Positions 15,838 through 22,638 of a stretch of 58,070 nt of DNA are shown in pieces. The notes beneath the pieces are model-generated. The model saw only the letters and a program-made list of their open reading frames with translations. It was not told the DNA's origin and made no database searches. The stretch comes from a virus: IMG/VR virus record IMGVR_UViG_3300048583_000114, positions 1-58,070 of that record; one strand, written 5' to 3'. The first letter of the stretch is position 1; each line of letters begins with the position of its first letter. A program made the position numbers and the translations under genes.

Positions 15838-16073
15838 CCGAGCGGCTGCAGGACATGGCCAAGCTGGCGGGGCATGCCACCACGCTCCTTCCCGAGTCGG
15901 CATCGTCTTGGCCTGTGCTGATCGTTCGTGATGTGGTCGTTCGCAGGCAGCTGGCGAGGGCCATCGTGAACGACGACATGAACGAGCTGTCGCTGGACAC
16001 CAGCGGCGATGAAGCGATCTGCATATGGCTGCGCATGGTGTTCGACCAGCTCGTCGCACAGGAGGGGAGATGA
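15813..16073 (+). CDS. MAG-motif family protein 10
   Basis: An 86-residue protein, LAERLQDMAKLAGHATTLLP (LAG variant), then WPVLIVRDVVV and the C-terminal helix MVFDQLVAQEGR. The GGAGGAGACATG context before the start gives a good ribosome binding site inside the previous gene. Confidence 0.83.
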   Translation: MCSRIQALAERLQDMAKLAGHATTLLPESASSWPVLIVRDVVVRRQLARAIVNDDMNELSLDTSGDEAICIWLRMVFDQLVAQEGR

Positions 16074-16333
16074 AACCCACAGAGCGAACCGAGCGCGTGG
16101 CAGACATGCTGCGCATGGCAGGCTACGGCGTGCGCGTGTCGCCCGGACTCAGTAGCAACCGACTGGTGGTGCGCATTCCGGTGATGGAGTCGAGTCTGGA
16201 GGTGGCCGTGTGGATCGACAGCCCGGAGCCCTACATCAGCTTCTTGGCTGATGTCCTGCCCGACAACCACGGCCCCCGGCTGCGCTCGTTGGTCGAGGAA
16301 TGCTGTCGACAACTGGCGGAGGAGAGATCATGA
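16070..16333 (+). CDS. MAG-motif family protein 11
   Basis: An 87-residue protein, ERVADMLRMAGYGVRVSPG, then RLVVRIPVMESSLEVAVWI and the helix LVEECCRQLAEERS. It shares ADMLRMAGYGV with the consensus and closely resembles protein 2 (ANMLRMAGLEV). Confidence 0.87.
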   Translation: MKPTERTERVADMLRMAGYGVRVSPGLSSNRLVVRIPVMESSLEVAVWIDSPEPYISFLADVLPDNHGPRLRSLVEECCRQLAEERS

Positions 16334-16575
16334 CCCAGAACGAGTTTGCCGAGCGGCTGGCCTTGGTGCTGGTCATGGCGGGGTATGCGATCGACCGGGT
16401 AGGTGCGACGCTCTACTGGAGGTACTGGAGGACTAGCGAGCGGGCCATAGGGAGCCTGCGATCATGGACAGTCAAGATCAGCATCACACCAGCTGGGGAG
16501 GCCGTCATGGACCGCGCAAACGCTGCCGATCCGCTGCCGATCCGCTGCCGATCGAGTTCGTCACCTTGGTATTGA
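16330..16575 (+). CDS. MAG-motif family protein 12, C-terminus frame-shifted by an 11-bp repeat
   Basis: An 81-residue protein with ALVLVMAGYAIDRV at the motif. After residue 62 the frame runs through three perfect tandem copies of CGCTGCCGATC (16521-16553) and ends in an atypical CRSSSSPWY. With two copies instead of three, the frame would continue EFVTLVLNTAAALREEA and stop at 16622, which restores the helix seen in all siblings. So this copy looks like an off-state of a length-variable tract, a recent mutation, or an assembly error. Confidence 0.75.
   Translation: MTQNEFAERLALVLVMAGYAIDRVGATLYWRYWRTSERAIGSLRSWTVKISITPAGEAVMDRANAADPLPIRCRSSSSPWY
16521..16553. repeat. Tandem 11-bp repeat x3 (CGCTGCCGATC) inside a MAG-motif gene
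   Basis: Three perfect copies at 16521-16531, 16532-16542 and 16543-16553. The unit is not a multiple of three, so copy number sets the reading frame of the 16330 gene. Slipped-strand change by one unit toggles between the short form and a family-typical C-terminus. Confidence 0.9.
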
Positions 16576-16635
16576 ACACAGCGGCTGCGCTTAGGGAGGA
16601 AGCATGGGCGACAAAGAACTGACGAAGGAGGGACA

Positions 16636-16905
16636 ATGAACAAGGCGCAGAGTGCGGCGCACGTGGCCCGCATAGACCGCATGGCGACCGTGCTGCAGAT
16701 GGCGGGGTACCGCGTGCAGCGGGTGAAGTGGAAGCTGTTTGTGAACCTGCCAACGACTGAGCTGGCCTTCGTGCCGTTCACGGTGTACCCAGATCAGGTA
16801 GTGGGCAGCTTCGGCCACTTATCCCGCGCTGTGCGCGACGAGGGAGCGGCTGTGATGAAGCTACTAGCGGAAGCTTTCGAGCTGACGAAGGAGAAGGCGC
16901 AATGA
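16636..16905 (+). CDS. MAG-motif family protein 13
   Basis: An 89-residue protein, MATVLQMAGYRVQRVKWKLF, then the beta segment LAFVPFTVYPDQVVGSF and the helix MKLLAEAFELTKEKAQ. Strong ribosome binding site AAGGAGGG upstream. The gap from 16576 would vanish if the 16330 frame were restored (stop at 16622), keeping the tight packing of the array. Confidence 0.86.
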   Translation: MNKAQSAAHVARIDRMATVLQMAGYRVQRVKWKLFVNLPTTELAFVPFTVYPDQVVGSFGHLSRAVRDEGAAVMKLLAEAFELTKEKAQ

Positions 16906-17234
16906 GCACCGAGGTACTGCATCTAAAGCACTCGCTATCATCCGACGACGCGCGGGCGCTGCTGGAGCGCGCCGAGATGCAGTGCAGGATGGCCGGCATG
17001 CACACCCGGCTCACGTTGCGGATCACCGAGGGCTTGCACGGGATGCTGCTGGCCAGCCTGACCAACGAGGAGGTGAACGACCGGACCCAGTCCGTGGTCG
17101 ACTGCGCGCTGCTGCTGATCGCCGGCGACGAGCTGGCTACTGCCCACAACTCGTCCGAGGAGGCGTCCGCCGAGGTACTCAACACCATCGTGCAGTCCCT
17201 GCTCACAACCTATACAACACAGGAGGTGTATTGA
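16902..17234 (+). CDS. MAG-motif family protein 14, last of the array
   Basis: A 110-residue protein with ERAEMQCRMAGMHTRLTLRI (one extra residue in the motif), a beta hairpin and the C-terminal helix VLNTIVQSLLTTY. Its stop codon overlaps the -35 box of promoter P2, marking the end of the array. Confidence 0.85.
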   Translation: MSTEVLHLKHSLSSDDARALLERAEMQCRMAGMHTRLTLRITEGLHGMLLASLTNEEVNDRTQSVVDCALLLIAGDELATAHNSSEEASAEVLNTIVQSLLTTYTTQEVY

Positions 17235-17258
17235 CATAACAACCTAGCAGAGTATAAT
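17231..17258 (+). promoter_or_regulatory. Strong sigma70 promoter P2 (MoxR operon)
   Basis: TTGACA (17231-17236), 16-base spacer, TATAAT (17253-17258). It shares GTATTGACATAAC with P1 at 11450. The leader of about 95 bases carries an exact TGGTTGCGCAACCA (17308-17321) about 50 bases after the -10, matching the layout of the P1 leader. Confidence 0.9.
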
Positions 17259-17358
17259 ACATACTTCGCCGGGGAGTTTGCTGACTATTCGGCGAAGCGC
17301 AACACACTGGTTGCGCAACCAACACACTTCATATACTTCACATCAAGGAGATGCAAGC

Positions 17359-18420
17359 ATGGCAAGCAAAGAGAACGCCGCAGTGTCCGGGTCGTCGATC
17401 GGGTTCAAGGATGCAGTCGAGCTGATCGCCGGCCTCGCCCGCCACGATGTGCGGCACGTCGTGTACCTCGAAGGTGCTCCGGGCGACGGCAAGACGGCAG
17501 CTGCTGTCGAGGCTGCCTACGAGATGGGCTTCGAGTCCGACGAGATCATGCTGGTGCGGCCGTCGCTGCACGAGTCGGTCGACTACAGCGGGGCACTGTT
17601 CGTCGAGCAGGGCACGGCGCGCTGGGCGCCCATGGAGCTGATGAAGCGCATGACCGAGAAGCGCGCCTTCGTGGTCATCGACGAGATGGCCGACGCTCCT
17701 GTGATGACGCAGAACGTCATGTGCGGCGTCGTGTACGACCGGATGCTGTCCGGGCTGGTGTTCCATCCCGAGACCGTGTTCGTGCTCACCGGCAACCGCA
17801 CGATCGACCGCAGCGGCGCCAACCGGGTGGTGACCAAGCTGTACAACCGGGTGTGCCTGCGCACCTTCGTCGCGAACGTCGATGACTGGAGCACGTGGGC
17901 AGACGCGCAGGAGGGGTTCGTGCCGTGGGTGTCGGCGTTCCACCGGTACAACCGGGGCGAGTACTTCAGCAAGTTCGACCCGGCCGAGCGGCAGTCCCCC
18001 ACGCCGCGCCAGTGGGAGAAGGTCGCCATCCTGCCCGATGAGCTGCCGGCGAAAATCCACATGCACGCGGTCTGCGGGTACGTGGGTGACGCCGCGGCGG
18101 CCGCCTACGGTGCCTTCCGGGCGCACAAGGCGAGCCTGCCGACCCGCGAGGAGGTCGAGAAGTCGCCGGACACCGCCACCCTCCCCGCGGGGCTGGATGC
18201 GCAGTGGGCCGTGGCTGCGGCTGTCGCGCAGTGGCTAGGCGCGAAGAACGCCGCCAAGCTCGCCGAGTACATCGTCCGGCTGCCGAAAGACCTGCAGATG
18301 ATGATCTGGACCAGCGCCCCGCGCCGCCCCGGCAACGAGACGCTGATCACCCACGAGGCGTGGCTCAAGGCGACCTGTGCGCTCAGCGGGTCGTTGCAGA
18401 AAGCCAAGGCCGGCAAGTAG
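17359..18420 (+). CDS. MoxR-type AAA+ ATPase
   Basis: A 353-residue protein. Walker A is GAPGDGKT (K45) and Walker B is AFVVIDEM (D108). The sensor-like FVLTGNRT follows, with a MoxR-like helical C-terminal part. ATG at 17359 chosen for AAGGAG upstream; the frame is open further upstream, but that would run through the promoter leader. With the next two genes it forms a MoxR ATPase, DUF3150-like, metallopeptidase/VWA set. In such systems the ATPase typically remodels a target recruited through the VWA partner. The phage target is unknown. Confidence 0.88.
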   Translation: MASKENAAVSGSSIGFKDAVELIAGLARHDVRHVVYLEGAPGDGKTAAAVEAAYEMGFESDEIMLVRPSLHESVDYSGALFVEQGTARWAPMELMKRMTEKRAFVVIDEMADAPVMTQNVMCGVVYDRMLSGLVFHPETVFVLTGNRTIDRSGANRVVTKLYNRVCLRTFVANVDDWSTWADAQEGFVPWVSAFHRYNRGEYFSKFDPAERQSPTPRQWEKVAILPDELPAKIHMHAVCGYVGDAAAAAYGAFRAHKASLPTREEVEKSPDTATLPAGLDAQWAVAAAVAQWLGAKNAAKLAEYIVRLPKDLQMMIWTSAPRRPGNETLITHEAWLKATCALSGSLQKAKAGK

Positions 18421-18439
18421 TTCCAGTGCTTCACCGGGC

Positions 18440-18453
18440 TGGTTGCGCAACCA
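18440..18453. promoter_or_regulatory. Exact palindrome TGGTTGCGCAACCA between MoxR and DUF3150-like genes
   Basis: One of the dispersed palindromes, in the 66-base gap before the 18487 gene. See the repeat entry at 9624 for the full set. Confidence 0.8.
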
Positions 18454-18486
18454 GTCCCCCACCATCCTTTACTTCTGGAGAATGCA

Positions 18487-19329
18487 ATGACCAACGAAAT
18501 GCAACTTCCCCTGTCCCGCAAGGCCGTGCTGGTTCGCTGCAAGCTGTCGCTGCTCAACGTGTATGTGGGAGACGCCAAGGTGACCCACGAGGTCGACCAG
18601 CAGAACGGCGTGCACGGCGCCGGGCGCTACTCCAAGCGGCTGTTCAAGGGCTGCAAGCCGGTCGAGGACGCGCTGTCCGCCTACCGCGAGGTCTACGCCT
18701 ATGTCCGCAAGGCCACCGTGCCGTGGGACACCGGCTACGGGCTGCTGCCGTCGGCCAAGCTGCTGGAGTTCGGCGCGAAGTTCGGCTCGCTCAAGGCGAC
18801 CGCCCAGTCGCTGCGCGACGCGCTGGTCCCGCAGTGGGACGCGCTGGTTGCCGCCGACATCGCTCGCCTCGGGCCGCTGGGTTCCGAGTCCGACTACCCC
18901 GCCAGCCCGGTGGGCCGGTTCGACGTGTCGTACCTGATGACGCCCGTGCCGGAGGAGGGTGACTTCCGCGTCACCATGACCGATCTGGACCGTGCGGCGT
19001 TCCGCGAGGCGCTGAAGGATGCCGAGGACACGGTCGTGACCAACCTGCGGGAGTCGCTGCTGGAGCCCCTCAAGAAGGCCGTGCAGACACTCGGCGTGCC
19101 GGACGGGGAGAAGGGTGGCAAGTTCCACGACACGCTCATCACGAACATCGTGGAGGCCGCGCAGCGTGCTCTGGACCTGAACCTGACCGGCGACCCGCAG
19201 GTCGAGACGCTGGCCAAGGAGGCGCTGGCCGTGGCCGCGCCGTTCGCCGATGCGGTCGACGTGGTTCGCCGGGTGCCCTCCGTCCGCCAGTCGGTGCGGG
19301 GCAAGCTGTCCAACATCTGCGCGATGTAA
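18487..19329 (+). CDS. DUF3150-like protein (MoxR/VWA partner)
   Basis: A 280-residue protein with GRYSKRLFKG and VRKATVPWDTGYGLLP, typical of phage DUF3150-like proteins. Helical segments follow, with TDLDRAAFREALKDAEDT in the middle. Sandwiched between the MoxR ATPase and the VWA metallopeptidase, which is the usual neighbourhood. Probably a structural or adaptor partner; no catalytic motif seen. Confidence 0.75.
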   Translation: MTNEMQLPLSRKAVLVRCKLSLLNVYVGDAKVTHEVDQQNGVHGAGRYSKRLFKGCKPVEDALSAYREVYAYVRKATVPWDTGYGLLPSAKLLEFGAKFGSLKATAQSLRDALVPQWDALVAADIARLGPLGSESDYPASPVGRFDVSYLMTPVPEEGDFRVTMTDLDRAAFREALKDAEDTVVTNLRESLLEPLKKAVQTLGVPDGEKGGKFHDTLITNIVEAAQRALDLNLTGDPQVETLAKEALAVAAPFADAVDVVRRVPSVRQSVRGKLSNICAM

Positions 19330-19339
19330 GGAGACTGAC

Positions 19340-20512
19340 ATGAGCTTGGATCAAACCATGGAGGACGCCCGCCTGCTGCTGGCGTTCGATCACCCGTTCT
19401 TCTCGGCGCTGTTCGCCGGGAGCAAGGTGCAACTCGTCGACGATCTGGAAGCCGTCATCGGCATGCCGGCCCCGGCCTGCTGCACGACCCGCAACCGGCT
19501 GATGTTCTGCCGCAAGCGGCTGGCCACCGCGACGGCCCCGGCGGTGATGTTCGTCACCGGGCACGAGGCGCTGCACGCAGCGCTTCACCACACCCAGTCG
19601 CATGTGGCAGATGCCCGGCCCGACGCCCGGCTGCGCAACATGGCCATGGACTTCGTCATCAACGATATGCTGATCGACTGCGGGCTCAAGATGCCGGAGG
19701 GTGAGCTGCGCGGGCTGCATCGCCCGGGCAAGGAAGACCGGCTCAAGTCGTGGATCGAGGTCTACGACGAGCTGGAGCAGAGCGGCGAGGGTGGCAAGGG
19801 GGGCGGTGCCGGCGACAAGTTCATCGACTTGGTGTCCGACCCGGACGGCGACCCGTCCCCGGCCGAGCGTGACCAGATCGAGATGGAGGCCAAGGTCACG
19901 CTGGCCACGGCTGCCAAGCTGGCGCAGGATGTGGGCAAGGTGCCGGCGTCGCTCAAGCGCATGGTCGACGAGGCGCTCAACCCCAAGCTGCCGTGGTGGG
20001 CGATTCTGGAGCCGTTCATGACCGGGTTGATGAAGCAGGAGGTGTCGTGGTCCCGCCCGCATCGGCGCTACCTGTGGCAGGGCATCTACCTGCCCTCGGC
20101 GATCGACGAGCCGCGGCTGTCCCACGTCGGGCTGGTGATCGACACCAGCGGATCGATCGGGGCTGCGGAGCTGGGTCTGTACCAGACCCAGATCAACCGC
20201 ATCTTCGAGACCTGCCGCCCGGCCAAGGTCACGGTCGTATACGCCGATGCGCGGGTCAACCACGTCGACACGTTCGAGGATGATGATTTCCCCGTGCAGC
20301 TCAGCCCGCATGGCGGGGGCGGCACCGACTTCCGGCCGGCCGTCCGGTGGTTCGAGGCGGAGGGCGAGCCGCCCGAGGTCGTCGTGTACCTGACTGACGG
20401 CTACGGTAACTTCCCCGAGCGGGCGCCGTCGTTCCCGATGGTATGGTGCATCACAACCAACGTAGTTGCCCCACACGGCGTAACCATCCACACTGACCTG
20501 AAAGGAGCGTGA
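19340..20512 (+). CDS. Metallopeptidase-like/VWA protein (DUF2201-like)
   Basis: A 390-residue protein. The N-terminal domain holds a zincin-like motif GHEALHAALHH (H75, E76, H79) and a conserved MAMDFVINDMLID. The C-terminal VWA domain shows the MIDAS loop VIDTSGSIG (D268), GGGGTDF and VVYLTDGYGNFP. A Gly/Asp-rich linker lies between (GEGGKGGGAGDKF). It is the third gene of the MoxR set; the VWA part probably recruits substrates to the ATPase. Whether the peptidase site is active cannot be told from sequence alone. Confidence 0.87.
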   Translation: MSLDQTMEDARLLLAFDHPFFSALFAGSKVQLVDDLEAVIGMPAPACCTTRNRLMFCRKRLATATAPAVMFVTGHEALHAALHHTQSHVADARPDARLRNMAMDFVINDMLIDCGLKMPEGELRGLHRPGKEDRLKSWIEVYDELEQSGEGGKGGGAGDKFIDLVSDPDGDPSPAERDQIEMEAKVTLATAAKLAQDVGKVPASLKRMVDEALNPKLPWWAILEPFMTGLMKQEVSWSRPHRRYLWQGIYLPSAIDEPRLSHVGLVIDTSGSIGAAELGLYQTQINRIFETCRPAKVTVVYADARVNHVDTFEDDDFPVQLSPHGGGGTDFRPAVRWFEAEGEPPEVVVYLTDGYGNFPERAPSFPMVWCITTNVVAPHGVTIHTDLKGA

Positions 20513-20745
20513 TGCCACGATACAACCCAGCCGAGGGCAACGGCGTATACTTGCGGCTGTGGGAAGAATGGTCCCTCAGTCAGTTCGGTACGCTGTTGCC
20601 GATCACTGACATCTCACTCGACGCGGACGCGGGGTACAGCTACCTGATCCACACTGGCCCCGTGACTACGTTGTCCGGTGTCACCTACCGGTCCGCACGA
20701 CTACCGATCGAGTACAAGGAGATTCCCCATGCCCTCAAGTGCTGA
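20512..20745 (+). CDS. Small protein of unknown function (77 aa)
   Basis: MPRYNPAEGNGVYLRLWEEW, beta-rich (GVTYRSARLPIEYKEIP). The ATG overlaps the TGA of the VWA gene with AAAGGAG upstream. No recognised domain. Confidence 0.7.
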   Translation: MPRYNPAEGNGVYLRLWEEWSLSQFGTLLPITDISLDADAGYSYLIHTGPVTTLSGVTYRSARLPIEYKEIPHALKC

Positions 20746-21022
20746 GCGGCCAGCGAGAACGCCGCTGGCCTCCCCGGAGCTGCTGTCCCGGGTCAAGCGC
20801 ATCGAGACGAAGCTGACCCGCCTCGCCGAAGCGTTCCACGTGCAGGTCGCAGACACGGCCGACGGCATCACCGTCGACACGACTGCCCGGCGCGTGACGC
20901 TGCCCACCACCAACCGCACCTTTGCCAGCGTGCTCACCGCGCTGACCGAAGCAGGTGCCGTCGCCGGTGACATGTACGTCATCGTCGTTGACGGCGACTC
21001 CGTCGCAACCCTGCGGGTGTGA
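20729..21022 (+). CDS. Small protein of unknown function (97 aa)
   Basis: MPSSAERPARTPLASPELLS, then a helix (LLSRVKRIETKLTRLAEAF) and beta strands with DMYVIVVDGDSVATLRV. Start chosen after AAGGAGATTCCCC; it overlaps the preceding gene by 17 bases. Confidence 0.72.
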   Translation: MPSSAERPARTPLASPELLSRVKRIETKLTRLAEAFHVQVADTADGITVDTTARRVTLPTTNRTFASVLTALTEAGAVAGDMYVIVVDGDSVATLRV

Positions 21023-21043
21023 CCCGCGCAACAGGAGCAACAT

Positions 21044-21403
21044 ATGGACGACATCAACGAACAAGACCTGACCCTCGCAGTGGCAACCGGTGCCGGCCTG
21101 CCGCCGCCGGTGAAGGCCACGCCCCCGCGATCCGTCGTGAGCATGCCGGGACTGGTCGACCGACTGCGGCTGCTCACCCCGGGCATGATGCAGGCGATCC
21201 AGATTCCGGCGACGCTGTCCGCGTCGCAGGTGCAGGCGCTGCGCTCCCGCATCCTCGTTTCGGCGAAGCGGGTATTCCCGGCGGGCACGGTCCCTATCAC
21301 CCGGCGCAACACGGCCAACAGCACGCTGGAGGTGTACTGCATGACCGAGGCGGACGCCGAGCCGTACCGGCGCGGGCCGATGCCGAAGGAGACCACGTCA
21401 TGA
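21044..21403 (+). CDS. Small protein of unknown function (119 aa)
   Basis: MDDINEQDLTLAVATGAGLP, Pro-rich early segment, central helix LVDRLRLLTPGMMQ and a C-terminal beta part. AGGAGC upstream. The last 4 bases overlap the next start. Confidence 0.72.
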   Translation: MDDINEQDLTLAVATGAGLPPPVKATPPRSVVSMPGLVDRLRLLTPGMMQAIQIPATLSASQVQALRSRILVSAKRVFPAGTVPITRRNTANSTLEVYCMTEADAEPYRRGPMPKETTS

Positions 21404-21522
21404 TGACCCAGTTCCACATCATCCAGACGAAGCAAGGCCGGTACCTTGTCTTGACCGGCACGTCGACGTTCGACCTCATGTGGGGCTTCGGCCGCGTGAT
21501 GCGTCGGTGGGAGGTCGCATGA
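21400..21522 (+). CDS. Micro-protein (40 aa)
   Basis: MMTQFHIIQTKQGRYLVLTG and on to MRRWEVA. Four-base overlaps with both neighbours and AAGGAGACC upstream support translation. Confidence 0.6.
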   Translation: MMTQFHIIQTKQGRYLVLTGTSTFDLMWGFGRVMRRWEVA

Positions 21523-21743
21523 TGACGCAACCCGACGGCACTGTGGCCGGTGCCATCGCCTACCTGAAGGCACGCGGCAAGTGGCAGGGCGCCGACGACA
21601 CGCAGTGGCGCCCACGGTCTGCCGCGAAGACCAACGTGGCCCGCACCTTCATCGAAGTGGCCAAGGAGACCGCTGACTCCGACGAGCCGCTGATCATCAC
21701 CCCGGGGCTGCGTCGGCTGGCCTCGGTGACGCGCAAGCGCTGA
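21519..21743 (+). CDS. Small basic protein of unknown function (74 aa)
   Basis: MMTQPDGTVAGAIAYLKARG, helical and basic with an ITPGLRRLASVTRKR end. Starts within the previous stop. Followed by a one-mismatch palindrome TGATTGCGCAACCA (21741-21754) that overlaps its stop and leads into the next ribosome binding site. Confidence 0.68.
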   Translation: MMTQPDGTVAGAIAYLKARGKWQGADDTQWRPRSAAKTNVARTFIEVAKETADSDEPLIITPGLRRLASVTRKR

Positions 21744-21765
21744 TTGCGCAACCAAGGAGAACGAG

Positions 21766-22014
21766 ATGAGCGGTGACCCGAAGCCGGCGGTTGTCGTCCG
21801 CAAGTGCGTCGACTGCGGCAACGTGCAGCGTGTCCGGTCAGCAGCATCCCGGTGGAATGATGACGGAACGGCGGCGTACTATTTCGGCAGTGCGTACGAC
21901 TTCTGCAACAAGTGCGACGGGTCGATGGAGACTGTCGCCGATACGAAAGGACACGATGAGCAAACTCACGGAAACCCCGCGGCTGCGCAAGGAAGTGACC
22001 CGCGTCCTCAATGA
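21766..22014 (+). CDS. Zinc-ribbon protein (82 aa)
   Basis: KCVDCGNVQRVRS and FCNKCDGS supply two Cys pairs separated by about 35 residues, a classic zinc ribbon. The ribosome binding site AAGGAGA directly abuts the palindrome at 21741. Its end overlaps the next gene by 59 bases in another frame. Confidence 0.7.
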   Translation: MSGDPKPAVVVRKCVDCGNVQRVRSAASRWNDDGTAAYYFGSAYDFCNKCDGSMETVADTKGHDEQTHGNPAAAQGSDPRPQ

Positions 22015-22135
22015 CCTGCGTACGGCGCACACGCAGGTGCAACTGGCAGGCTACGCTGGCGATGCGGCGGACCTGCGCACCATGATCGACATCATCATCG
22101 CAGCGGTCGAGTGGGAAGACGGCCGCGAACCCTGA
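21956..22135 (+). CDS. Small helical protein (59 aa)
   Basis: MSKLTETPRLRKEVTRVLND and an acidic C-terminus (AAVEWEDGREP). Preceded by AAAGGA; overlaps the end of the zinc-ribbon gene in a different frame, so one of the two ends may be shorter in reality. Confidence 0.6.
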   Translation: MSKLTETPRLRKEVTRVLNDLRTAHTQVQLAGYAGDAADLRTMIDIIIAAVEWEDGREP

Positions 22136-22190
22136 GCATCACCCCGCTGTAACACCACGCTTCACACTACCCTTTACCAAGGAGAACACC

Positions 22191-22637
22191 ATGGCTTCAA
22201 AGAACAAGCTTCGTCCTTCGTTCGAGGATCAGCTCGAACTGCACAACTTCCTGCTCGGGCACAAGACGCAGCTGGAGGCGATGCAGCGCACCGAGGGCAA
22301 TGCGTGGATCGCCAAGAACTTCACCGGCTTCGCGCCCAAGTCGACGATCGAGAAGGCCGCGCGCCGGGCTGGGATCAAGTACAAGCGCGTCCCCGCCGGT
22401 GCCGCGCTCGTAGGCTACCCCCGCATCCCCGCCGCGCGCAGGGCAGAGTCGACCCCCGGCCGGTCCACGGCACACTACGTGGCGCTCGCACTGCGCGAGT
22501 TGCTGATCCGGTTGGGTGAGCCGGTGCCGGGCTATCTACACTACATCTGCAGCAACAAGGCCATCGCGGACGTGTACGAGGAGTTCGAGAAGGAGCGGGC
22601 CGCGCTGCGGGAGAAGCTGCCGGCCGAGAGGGGCTGA
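22191..22637 (+). CDS. Protein of unknown function upstream of DNA polymerase (148 aa)
   Basis: MASKNKLRPSFEDQLELHNF, helical and basic in the middle (KAARRAGIKYKRV, which could be a helix-turn-helix). C-terminal helix YEEFEKERAALREKLPAE. AAGGAG upstream. Ends just before the polymerase start, so it probably belongs to the replication set. Confidence 0.78.
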   Translation: MASKNKLRPSFEDQLELHNFLLGHKTQLEAMQRTEGNAWIAKNFTGFAPKSTIEKAARRAGIKYKRVPAGAALVGYPRIPAARRAESTPGRSTAHYVALALRELLIRLGEPVPGYLHYICSNKAIADVYEEFEKERAALREKLPAERG

Positions 22638-22638
22638 T

